From Acidobacteriota bacterium (GTDB lineage: Bacteria; Acidobacteriota; Terriglobia; Terriglobales; Acidobacteriaceae): a stretch of 64,000 nt of DNA. This document shows positions 50,320 to 58,898 of this stretch, piece by piece (position 1 is the first letter of the stretch; the number at the start of each line of letters is the position of its first letter). A model generated the notes under the pieces. It ran no database searches. It saw only the letters and a list, made by a program, of their open reading frames with translations, and had not been told where the DNA came from. Made by a program: the position numbers and the translations under genes. The DNA is taken from positions 1 through 64,000 of the forward strand of contig JAJZGG010000007.1 of NCBI GenBank assembly GCA_021804965.1, in the 5' to 3' direction.

Positions 50320-52134
50320 ATGCGGAAGATCATGGCATTCCTTTTCAGCGTGGTCACGGTTGCTGCAGCACAGCCAGGACCCGCACCATCGACCTTGACT
50401 GTGCGATGCGGTGACTCTGGGCAAAACACGGTTGCGGCAACATCAACAACCACGCCGGGCAGCTGCAATGGCACGGTGTCGCAGGAGCATGCGGCCATTC
50501 GCTTTGAGGATGCGACTGCGAAATCCGGCATCCATTTCACGCACAGCTTCGGATCCGCACGGTTGGGATCGCTGCTCGAAGGAACCGGAGCCGGCTGCGT
50601 ATGGTTCGACTACAACAACTCGGGAAGGCCTTCGCTTTACGTGGTGAACGGACGCCCGCTGGAGGATGCGATGCATCCGTATCCGCTCAAGGTGAAGCCC
50701 AGTACGCCGCCGCACAATCATCTGTATCGCAATGATGGCAGCGGGCGATTTACCGACGTGACCGAGGAGTCCGGCTTGAATCCGGAGATGTATTCGATTG
50801 CTGCAACCGCCGGGGATTATGACAACGACGGCAAGGAGGACTTGCTGGTTACAGGTTACGGAAAAGTGGTGCTTTACCACAACGATGGCCAGGGACACTT
50901 CCAGGATGTGACGGCCAAGGCTGGAATCAAGGTTGAGGGCTGGAGCATCAGCTCCACCTGGCTGGATTATGACAGGGACGGATGCCTGGATCTGCTGGTG
51001 GGACGATATGTGAAGTTCGACCCCAAGTACCGCACGTTCTACGCGGCAGACAACTATCCAGGGCCGCTCGCCTATGCCGAACAAACCAATGTGTTGTTTC
51101 ACAACAACTGCGACGGTACATTCACCGACGTTACTGCGAAGTCGGGGATGGGATCTGTTCCCGGGCGCACGATGGGCGTGACTGCGGCAGACTTTGACAA
51201 CGATGGATGGGATGACCTTTACGTTGCCAATGACAGCACGCAGAACTTTCTGTTTCGCAACAAGCACGATGGAACCTTTGAGGAGATTGGCAATGAATCG
51301 GGTTCGGCTTACGGGCAGGATGGAGAAGCAACCTCGTCGATGGGAGCCGTGGCTGCAGACTTCTGGAATCGCGGAGTGCTGGATCTGTGGGTGACGGATG
51401 GCAGCTTCAACCGCTTTCTGAAAAATCTGGGTGCGCCGCCACTGGGGACATCATCGTCCGGGTCGCAATCGGAGTGGAAGGGCTTTGAAGATGTGACCGC
51501 CGAGGCGGGAATTTCCCAGACCGATGCGCAGTATGTGAGCTGGGGATCCGGTGTGTATGACTTCGATAATGATGGCCAGCTTGACATGCTGGTTTTCCAT
51601 GGCGGGCTGATTCAGTTGATTCCGCAGGAGCACACGCTGTTTCGCGGAGTTGGACAGGGGAAGTTCGAGGATGATTCCCGCAAGGCAGGAGCCGTGCTGG
51701 ACGCGCGCACGGTGGCCCGTGGTGCCTGCTTTGCTGATTACGCGAACAATGGCAAAGTGGGAGCATTTCTCGTCAATCTTGGAGCCGAGGGCAAGCTGAT
51801 CGAGAATGTTTCGGCTGGCACTGGCCACTGGATAGACATCCAGCTGATTGGTGCCATGCGCGATGGCGATCACGGAACACCTCCTGGTCCGGGTGCGAGG
51901 AGTAATCGCGATGGAGTAGGCGCACGCGTAGAGATTGTGTCCGGAAGCAGGAGATGGACGCAGGAGAGAGTGGCCAGCTCCGGCTATCTGTCAGAAAACG
52001 ACGGACGGCTGCACTTCGGTCTTGGAGCTGCGAATGTCATCGACAAGGTAACGGTGCGTTGGCCCAGCAGTCGCGTGCAGACACTGGAGCATGTCAGCGT
52101 GGATCGCGTTGTGATTGTGGAGGAGCCACGATGA
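50320..52134 (+). CDS. Secreted CRTAC1-family FG-GAP/ASPIC-UnbV protein
   Basis: DYDNDGKEDLLVTGYGKVVLYHNDGQGHFQDVTAKAG, DFDNDGWDDLYVANDS, RWTQERVASSGYLSENDGRLHFGLGAANVIDKVTVRWPS. Confidence 0.9.
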   Translation: MRKIMAFLFSVVTVAAAQPGPAPSTLTVRCGDSGQNTVAATSTTTPGSCNGTVSQEHAAIRFEDATAKSGIHFTHSFGSARLGSLLEGTGAGCVWFDYNNSGRPSLYVVNGRPLEDAMHPYPLKVKPSTPPHNHLYRNDGSGRFTDVTEESGLNPEMYSIAATAGDYDNDGKEDLLVTGYGKVVLYHNDGQGHFQDVTAKAGIKVEGWSISSTWLDYDRDGCLDLLVGRYVKFDPKYRTFYAADNYPGPLAYAEQTNVLFHNNCDGTFTDVTAKSGMGSVPGRTMGVTAADFDNDGWDDLYVANDSTQNFLFRNKHDGTFEEIGNESGSAYGQDGEATSSMGAVAADFWNRGVLDLWVTDGSFNRFLKNLGAPPLGTSSSGSQSEWKGFEDVTAEAGISQTDAQYVSWGSGVYDFDNDGQLDMLVFHGGLIQLIPQEHTLFRGVGQGKFEDDSRKAGAVLDARTVARGACFADYANNGKVGAFLVNLGAEGKLIENVSAGTGHWIDIQLIGAMRDGDHGTPPGPGARSNRDGVGARVEIVSGSRRWTQERVASSGYLSENDGRLHFGLGAANVIDKVTVRWPSSRVQTLEHVSVDRVVIVEEPR

Positions 52135-54164
52135 ATCAACGCGTGGTCAACCGAGGATGGCGCTGGGCGGGCAGCATCGCTGTGGGCGTTACGGTGATGA
52201 TGCTGGTTGCGCTGCTGCCAAAGACGACGATGGCGGCATACAACGCAGGGGAACTGCTGAATTATGCCTCGCCGGTGGAGATGCTGTATTCGCCGGATGG
52301 AGCCCGGCTCTATGTGCTGGCAAGCCAAAGCAATGAAGTGCGCATCCTGAATGCCACCAACTTTACCCCCATTGGGACGGTGGTGGTGGGGCATGTGCCG
52401 CGCGGATTTGCATTGTCTGCGGACGGTAGCAGGCTCTACGTGGCCAACTCGTGGGATGACACGGTATCGGTGATCAACACGCGGTCGCTTTCAGTGGTGG
52501 CCACATGGCATGCAGGGATGGAGCCACAGAGTGTGCTTGCCGATCCAGCTGGAAAATATGTGTTCGTGGCCAACCGCATCTCCAGCGATGTGGCCGTGCT
52601 GGATGCTCGGACCGGCATGGAGTTGAAGCGGCTTGTGGCTGGACGCGGAGCGAGCTATATGGCCATGTCGCCGGATGGGAAGCGGATCTATGTGACGCAT
52701 GTCTATCCCAATCCAGGCCCGGAAAGAACGCCGCCTGAATCGGAGATCACCGTCATCGATGTGGCGCGGGTGCAGGTGGTGGATCGCATACCGCTTCCAA
52801 GTGTTGCCGGGGTGTTTCATGTGACAGTCTCCTCGGATGGCCGCCTGATGGTTGCAGCGGAATTGCATCCCAAGAATCTGGTGCCACTGGCTCACCTGGA
52901 GCATGGGGGTGCGTTCGTGGATACGCTGACACTGTTTGGCTCTGATGTGGGGGCCAAGCCGGTCGAAATTCCACTCGATGAGATTGAGCACTATGCTGCG
53001 CGTCCTTTTGGTGTGGCGATTACTTCGGATAAGTCGCGCATGTTTGTCAGCTGCGGCGGTTCGGAGGAGGTGCTCGTGATCGATCTTCCTCGCCTGCTTC
53101 ATTTCATTCATACGCATCGCGGACCATTTGCGGAGAACCTTGGGGCAAGTGCCAACTACGTGATTGCGCACATCCCGGTTGGGCATGATCCGCGCGGGGT
53201 TGCCATCACGCCGGATGCACGCAGATTGCTGGTTGCCAATCGACTGGATGACAGGATCAGCGTGATCGATACACATTCCAGTCGTGTGCTGACAACAATT
53301 CCGCTCAGCGGCTCGGAGCAGCTGTGGTCATTGCAGTTCAGCGACCGGATATTTTCCGCCGTAAACGATCAGCCCAATGGGAAACGGCAATGTTCGCAGT
53401 GCCATATCGACGAGCAGCACCGGAATGCATTCACGATGGACTTCAGTACAAGGAAGCGGATACAGGCGCTGCGCAGAGGAGAGCAGATTTTTTATACCTC
53501 GCGCTATTCGTTTCAAGGCCAGTTGGCCTGTGCCAACTGCCATTTTGACTCCACCTTCGACGGGCTGGAGTGGGATCTGGAGCCGGATGGATTTGGCCGC
53601 AACATCGTTGACAACCGGCTTCTGGAAGATCTGCGCGACACCGCACCGTACAAGTGGAACGGCGGGAACCCTGACATCCCGACAGAGTGCGGGCCGCGCA
53701 CGGAGAAGTATTTCTGGCGTTCGGAGATTTATGACGATACCAAGCTGGCGGATCTGGTGGGATATATCCTCAGTCTTCCCGCAAGGCCGAACCGGTGGCG
53801 GCTTGCTTCCGGCGCGTTGACGCCTGCGCAGGAGCGAGGGAAAGCGATCTTTACGCGCACCAGGGATTCCTTTGGGTATCCCATTCCGCAGGCAAACCGC
53901 TGCAACTATTGCCACAGCGGACCGATGGGGACCGATCAGAAATCCTTTGATGTGGGAACACGAAGAGCGACCGACGACACCGGCCGCTTCGATACGCCAC
54001 AGTTGACCAACATTGCGCTCACTGCGCCCTATCTCCATGACGGATCGGCACGCTCGCTGGAAGAGATCTGGACCCTGTATAACCCGCAGGACAAGCATGG
54101 ACGCACAAATGATCTGACGAAGGATCAACTGAACGATCTTGTCGAATACCTGAGGACACGATGA
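52131..54164 (+). CDS. YVTN beta-propeller fused to MauG/cytochrome c peroxidase-like domain (three CxxCH)
   Basis: ALSADGSRLYVANSWDDTVSVINTRSLSVVATW repeats; CSQCH, CANCH, CNYCH; DTPQLTNIALTAPYLHDGSARSLEEIW. Confidence 0.88.
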   Translation: MNQRVVNRGWRWAGSIAVGVTVMMLVALLPKTTMAAYNAGELLNYASPVEMLYSPDGARLYVLASQSNEVRILNATNFTPIGTVVVGHVPRGFALSADGSRLYVANSWDDTVSVINTRSLSVVATWHAGMEPQSVLADPAGKYVFVANRISSDVAVLDARTGMELKRLVAGRGASYMAMSPDGKRIYVTHVYPNPGPERTPPESEITVIDVARVQVVDRIPLPSVAGVFHVTVSSDGRLMVAAELHPKNLVPLAHLEHGGAFVDTLTLFGSDVGAKPVEIPLDEIEHYAARPFGVAITSDKSRMFVSCGGSEEVLVIDLPRLLHFIHTHRGPFAENLGASANYVIAHIPVGHDPRGVAITPDARRLLVANRLDDRISVIDTHSSRVLTTIPLSGSEQLWSLQFSDRIFSAVNDQPNGKRQCSQCHIDEQHRNAFTMDFSTRKRIQALRRGEQIFYTSRYSFQGQLACANCHFDSTFDGLEWDLEPDGFGRNIVDNRLLEDLRDTAPYKWNGGNPDIPTECGPRTEKYFWRSEIYDDTKLADLVGYILSLPARPNRWRLASGALTPAQERGKAIFTRTRDSFGYPIPQANRCNYCHSGPMGTDQKSFDVGTRRATDDTGRFDTPQLTNIALTAPYLHDGSARSLEEIWTLYNPQDKHGRTNDLTKDQLNDLVEYLRTR

Positions 54165-55336
54165 ACGATTGCAGGATGCACTGGATTTCGATGCGCATGC
54201 TGGTTGCCGTTGCAGTGGTGAGTGGGCTTCTGTGCGGTATGTCTGGCATTGCGCAGCAGCCATCAAACAGACGCACTGCCTCAGTGCATGCGGCAATCCC
54301 CCAGATGCCTCGATTCCGTTTTCAGAACTTCACCACAGAGAATGGTCTGCCGGACAACCATGTGTATGCCGTGCTTGTGGATGGCGACCGGATATGGGCG
54401 GGTACGGACAATGGTTTGGGTCTGTATGAACACGGCAAGTGGAAGGTCTTTACGACCAAAGATGGGCTGGCGCATCGTGCCGTGCTTTCTCTGGCGGTGG
54501 ACAAGCGTACCGGAGATGTGTGGGCCGGTACGATGGGCGGGCTGAGTCGCATCTCGGCCGGTCGCATCGATTCGTACACCCAACTCAATTCCGGGCTGAG
54601 TAACAACATCGTCTACGGCGTTGCTGTGGAGGGAGAGAATGTGTGGGTGGCAACCGCTGCCGGTGCCTGTCGCCTGAATCTGCGTACGGGTGCATGGTCG
54701 CTGTACAACGAGCGCAATACCCCGATGCGCGAAATCTGGGTATACGGCGTTTCCGCCCAGGCAGACAAGGTGTACTTCGCGGTATGGGGCAGCGGACTGC
54801 TTGAGCTGACCCAGCAGAGTGATCGCTGGGATATGTATGACGATCCGGATCACGAGACCGAGCTTGTGCTTTTCAGGAATCAGGGGCTGATCCACGACGT
54901 TGTCTCTTCCGTCAGCTATGTCGACGGCACGGTATGGGCTGCAACCTACTTTGGAGACAGTCGGTATGACGGCAGGTATTGGCGCAATTTCCTGACCAAG
55001 GACAGTGGCCTGCCATCGAACTTTACCAACTACGTGAAGGGCGTCGACGCCAATCACGCATGGTTCTGTACAGACAAGGGCCTGGCCTATTACGACGGCG
55101 TGAACTGGGCAGTGTATACGCCATCCATCCCCACGGGCAGGCCGGAGATGTGGGTGCGCGATTCCCGGGGACGCGTCACACAGATTCCGGTGACTACAGC
55201 GCCGGCCAACAACTATATCCTCGGCATCGATTTCCAGGGTGACGATATCTGGGTTGCGACAGCGAAGGGATTGAGTCACGGAATTCGTCAACAGTCCATC
55301 CATTCCAAACCACTTCCAAAGGAGCCATTGAAATGA
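54161..55336 (+). CDS. Secreted two-component-regulator-type propeller (Reg_prop) protein without signalling domains
   Basis: FQNFTTENGLPDNHVYAVLVDGDRIWAGTDNGLGLYEHGKWKVFTTKDGLAHRAVLSLAVDKRTGDVWAGTMGGLSRIS. Confidence 0.82.
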   Translation: MNDCRMHWISMRMLVAVAVVSGLLCGMSGIAQQPSNRRTASVHAAIPQMPRFRFQNFTTENGLPDNHVYAVLVDGDRIWAGTDNGLGLYEHGKWKVFTTKDGLAHRAVLSLAVDKRTGDVWAGTMGGLSRISAGRIDSYTQLNSGLSNNIVYGVAVEGENVWVATAAGACRLNLRTGAWSLYNERNTPMREIWVYGVSAQADKVYFAVWGSGLLELTQQSDRWDMYDDPDHETELVLFRNQGLIHDVVSSVSYVDGTVWAATYFGDSRYDGRYWRNFLTKDSGLPSNFTNYVKGVDANHAWFCTDKGLAYYDGVNWAVYTPSIPTGRPEMWVRDSRGRVTQIPVTTAPANNYILGIDFQGDDIWVATAKGLSHGIRQQSIHSKPLPKEPLK

Positions 55337-55830
55337 CCGCACTTACTGAAATTCTGGAGACCATTGCCAGTGCACCCATTGAAAAGCGCGCGATGACCAA
55401 TCTGGGCGTATTGAACGAAGCCTACTGTTACGACAAGCCGAGTTCGTTTTCGCGCGGCATGCGGATCGACATTGGCGAGGTGACAATTCTGCTGATCTCC
55501 GGTACGGCGTCCATCGATGAGCAAGGCGTGACGGTGCATGTGGGGGATTTTCGCGCACAGCTCCGGCGCACGTTTTCCAACATCACCGGATTGCTGGCGA
55601 GCGAGGGCTGCACCTGGCACGATATTGTGCGGACCACCTGTTACCTGCGTGATATCGAGCGGGATTACGAGGCATTCAACGAGGAGCGTACGCAGTTCTT
55701 CAAGGAACAGGGACTGGATCCTTTGCCTGCCTCCACCGGCATTCAGGCGATTCTCTGTCGTCCGGATTTACTGATCGAGATTGAAGCCATTGCCATGTTC
55801 CGAACAACGAAGGGCAGCAGCAAGGAGTAA
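55333..55830 (+). CDS. RidA (YjgF/YER057c/UK114) family protein
   Basis: ILLISGTASIDEQGVTVHVGDFRAQLRRTFSNITGLLASEGCTWHDIVRTTCYLRD...IEIEAIAM. Confidence 0.82.
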   Translation: MTALTEILETIASAPIEKRAMTNLGVLNEAYCYDKPSSFSRGMRIDIGEVTILLISGTASIDEQGVTVHVGDFRAQLRRTFSNITGLLASEGCTWHDIVRTTCYLRDIERDYEAFNEERTQFFKEQGLDPLPASTGIQAILCRPDLLIEIEAIAMFRTTKGSSKE

Positions 55831-55835
55831 CGACG

Positions 55836-57836
55836 ATGCGAAGGGCATTCCAGTGGGCCGCATGTTGCATTTGGACAATGTGCGGCGCGGCTACGATGTT
55901 GTGTCAGAACGAGCACAGACAATCTGCGCCGCATGCAGATCCGCAGTCTGCGACCTGTCCATGCGGGACCCATCCCCCGGGTCCCGAACAGGCGTGGACA
56001 GCTGAGCCCTATGCCAACGAGCCTGACGATATGCGTCCTTTCGCCAGGTTTGCCAAGCCGTATCAGTCGAACTATCTGCAGCCGACCATCTGGAATGGCC
56101 CCGGCCGCGAGACACCCGATCCCAAGGGACTGAGCGAGGTGCGTCTTGGTTTTGTGGGGCCAATCTCGCCGGAGGATCCGGACTATGCGCTTGGGATGCG
56201 CATGCTGCACGGAGCGCAGATGGCGATGGACGAGGCCAACTCCCGTGGCGGATACAACGGCATTCCCTATCGGCTGACGCTGAACAGCGACTACAACAAC
56301 TGGCAGGCGAATGCAGTTGCCGGAAGTCGGCGGCCCACCGATCCGGAAATCTGGGGGTCGGCAGCAGATGTGGCCGTGCATGTGATCTATGACGACAATG
56401 CCTGGGCTATCTTTGGCTCCATCAATTCCGAGTCCACGCACATCATGCTTCGAGTGGCGCTGAAGGCGGAAATTCCCATCGTCAACTCCGCCTCCACCGA
56501 TCCCACCATTCCGGAGACATCCATCCCCTGGTACTTTACCGATCTGCAGGATGACCGCGTGCAGAGCTATACGCTCGCGCGGCGCATGTATACGGAACTG
56601 GGGCTCAGGCGCGTTGCCATTCTGCGCGTGAGCAATCGCTACGGCCGCATGGGGGTTGCAAAGTTTCGCGATGCATCCCGCCGCATGGGCCACCCCGTGG
56701 TGATGGAGCAGGATTTTCTCTCCGGCGAGACAGACTTCCATCGAGCACTGCGGAATATCCGCGACTCCGGCGCAGACGCGATTGTGCTCTGGACCGATCA
56801 GGCTCCGGCAGCGATGATCCTGAAGCAGATGCGTGCCATGGGCATGCAGCAAAGGGTCTTTGGTTCCTATCGCACGCTGGGGCCGGAATTGCTTGCCCAG
56901 GCGGGCCCGGCTGCAGAGGGATTCGAGGCGGTCTACCCGTATGATCCGACACGCAAGGATCCGCGGTGGATCGCCTTCAACCAGCGCTTCCAGTCGCGCT
57001 TTCATGCGTCCCCCGATCCGTTTGCTTCCCTTGCCTACGACGCGATGAACATTCTGCTCGATTCGATCTGCAGGGCTGGACTCAATCGGGTGCGCATTCA
57101 GGATGCGCTGGACAATGTTCGCCAGTTCGACGGAGTGACGGGCGCAATGCGCTTTGACCCGAACCATAAGAACCTGGCTCCCATGTACTTGGGCACGGTG
57201 CATGACGGCAGCATCACCTATCGGCTTGCCCACATGCGCAAACCGCAGGGTGCAAGCGCGATATCGGCTGCTCTGCCAGCCGCTGCGCCTGCCCCTTATG
57301 CCCGCGTTGGCGAGGATGGAGTTGGTCTGGCTCCAGGGGTACGGCGTGCGCAAGCCACACGCGTTGCGCCTGTGGTCGTCTTTGGCCCGAATGCGGTCCG
57401 CGAAGTCCAATCCGCTTCCGTGCTGGATGTCTTCCGCGAGCGGATGGCAGACGGAGGGCAGTGGACTCTGGTGCCGATCGAGAGCAGACAAAACTGGGGG
57501 ACGGCCTCATCGCAACTGGTGCATGCGCTGACGGAGGAACACGCCGTGGCCATTGTGGCACTGGACCGGGATGCAGCGCACCTGGCGGAGCAAATGGCGC
57601 TCAAGTGCTTCCTGCCGGTGATTGCTTTGAGCGACGACCGATCGCTGACCTCGGCAAACATTCCCTGGATCTTTCGCCTGCCGGCCGGAACCAGGCTGGG
57701 AGCGGCGATTCAACTGATCCAGCAGGCGGCAGCGCGCAACGGCAGCGATCCCGGGCAGATCCGGGATGCGCTTGCCTCCGGCCACAGCATAGCCGGGAAC
57801 GCATTCCTGGCAACCGGCGAGAGACGGCTCCCGTGA
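55836..57836 (+). CDS. Periplasmic (Leu/Ile/Val-type) substrate-binding protein with an additional C-terminal lobe-like region
   Basis: VRLGFVGPISPEDPDYALGMRMLHGAQMAMDEANSRGGYNGIPYRL, AIFGSINSESTHIMLRVALKAEIPIVNSASTDPTIPE, VAILRVSNRYGRMGVAKFRD; second segment APVVVFGPNAVREVQS.... Confidence 0.82.
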   Translation: MRRAFQWAACCIWTMCGAATMLCQNEHRQSAPHADPQSATCPCGTHPPGPEQAWTAEPYANEPDDMRPFARFAKPYQSNYLQPTIWNGPGRETPDPKGLSEVRLGFVGPISPEDPDYALGMRMLHGAQMAMDEANSRGGYNGIPYRLTLNSDYNNWQANAVAGSRRPTDPEIWGSAADVAVHVIYDDNAWAIFGSINSESTHIMLRVALKAEIPIVNSASTDPTIPETSIPWYFTDLQDDRVQSYTLARRMYTELGLRRVAILRVSNRYGRMGVAKFRDASRRMGHPVVMEQDFLSGETDFHRALRNIRDSGADAIVLWTDQAPAAMILKQMRAMGMQQRVFGSYRTLGPELLAQAGPAAEGFEAVYPYDPTRKDPRWIAFNQRFQSRFHASPDPFASLAYDAMNILLDSICRAGLNRVRIQDALDNVRQFDGVTGAMRFDPNHKNLAPMYLGTVHDGSITYRLAHMRKPQGASAISAALPAAAPAPYARVGEDGVGLAPGVRRAQATRVAPVVVFGPNAVREVQSASVLDVFRERMADGGQWTLVPIESRQNWGTASSQLVHALTEEHAVAIVALDRDAAHLAEQMALKCFLPVIALSDDRSLTSANIPWIFRLPAGTRLGAAIQLIQQAAARNGSDPGQIRDALASGHSIAGNAFLATGERRLP

Positions 57837-57870
57837 GGGCATCGTCTGCGGCCGGCTGGAGCTGCAGGCC

Positions 57871-58407
57871 CTAGTGGGACTGGCGGACGCGGACCAGTCG
57901 TGCGGCGTCGTAGCCCTTGCCGGCGAGGCGGCTGGTGATGCCTGCATACAGCTCGGGGTCCATCTGCGGAGTTCGGCTCAGGATCCAGAGATAGTTGCGT
58001 CCCGGCTCGCCCACCACGGCATAGCGATAGTCCGGGCTCAGGTCCAGAATCCAGTAATTGCCGAAGAAGGGCCAGAAGAAGGTGACCTTGAGCTTTGCAG
58101 ATGACTGCGGATCGGCAACCCGCGCCCATCCGCGAGCCACGGTGCGGCTGCCGTCGCTGCGCAGGCAGGCATTCTCCACGCCGATCCTGCCGCCAGGCCG
58201 CAGGGTGTAGGTGGCCGTGACGTTGCGGTCACACTTGCGCTCAAAGCGGTTCGGGTAGCGGGCAATCTCATACCACTGGCCTGCATAGCGGGTCAGGTCC
58301 ACGTGCGCCACGGTTGCCAAAGGTGCCTGAGCCAGAGCAGGAATCATGCCAGCCGTCACTCCCACCAGCAGGATACACACCCGCCAGATCCCGCGCACAA
58401 TCGTCAT
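57871..58407 (-). CDS. Lipocalin family protein (Blc-like)
   Basis: VDLTRYAGQWYEIARYPNRFERKCDRNVTATYTL, ARVADPQSSAKLKVTFFWPFFGNYWILDLSPDYRYAVVGEPGRNYLWILSRTP. Confidence 0.92.
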   Translation of the reverse strand: MTIVRGIWRVCILLVGVTAGMIPALAQAPLATVAHVDLTRYAGQWYEIARYPNRFERKCDRNVTATYTLRPGGRIGVENACLRSDGSRTVARGWARVADPQSSAKLKVTFFWPFFGNYWILDLSPDYRYAVVGEPGRNYLWILSRTPQMDPELYAGITSRLAGKGYDAARLVRVRQSH

Positions 58408-58421
58408 GGATTTTCCGCCTT

Positions 58422-58616
58422 TCAGCACGCATGCCAGGGCATGCGCTGCCACTCGGCCACCTTCTTTCCGGTACGAGTTGCCGCGGCTTCGACCTCCGCA
58501 AACTCGGCGTCGGTGAGCCGCGTCGCAATCGACTTGGTGCGATTACCTTCGCTCGTCGACACAGCAGGAGCCACAGGCGGAGCGGCGGTAGGCGTTTTGC
58601 CATCTGGGGAGGTCAT
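58422..58616 (-). CDS. Short RHH/CopG-like protein, possibly 3'-truncated
   Basis: TKSIATRLTDAEFAEVEAAATRTGKKVAEWQRMPWHAC*. Confidence 0.4.
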   Translation of the reverse strand: MTSPDGKTPTAAPPVAPAVSTSEGNRTKSIATRLTDAEFAEVEAAATRTGKKVAEWQRMPWHAC

Positions 58617-58744
58617 CGGCGGATACCTCGGTACGGAAATTGTAGCGCCGTTCCCATGAGACACGATTTGCTCGAATTCGGATAACCCTTTACGCAAGGA
58701 CTTGTTTACGCACAGAGCGCACCGGAACCGCTCAGTCTATCGTC

Positions 58745-58764
58745 GCGTTTACGTCTGTAAACGC
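58745..58764. promoter_or_regulatory. Inverted repeat GCGTTTACgtctGTAAACGC
   Basis: 8-bp perfect arms; two further TTTACGCA copies just upstream. Confidence 0.4.
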
Positions 58765-58898
58765 AAAATGCTATTCGATTGAATATAAGCATGTTAACAA
58801 AATCGCTCAGTCGGTATACTTACAGCAACCCTACTGGGGATGACGTGTCAACGTTCATCCGCTGCGCAAGCAGCGTGCACAACGGCTCCAGGTGAGGA

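Noticed and set aside
52131-54164. Annotating the YVTN-MauG fusion and its neighbour as a genuine hydrazine synthase
   Set aside because: Only architecture is similar; alpha C-terminal heme domain is missing and no other anammox genes are present.
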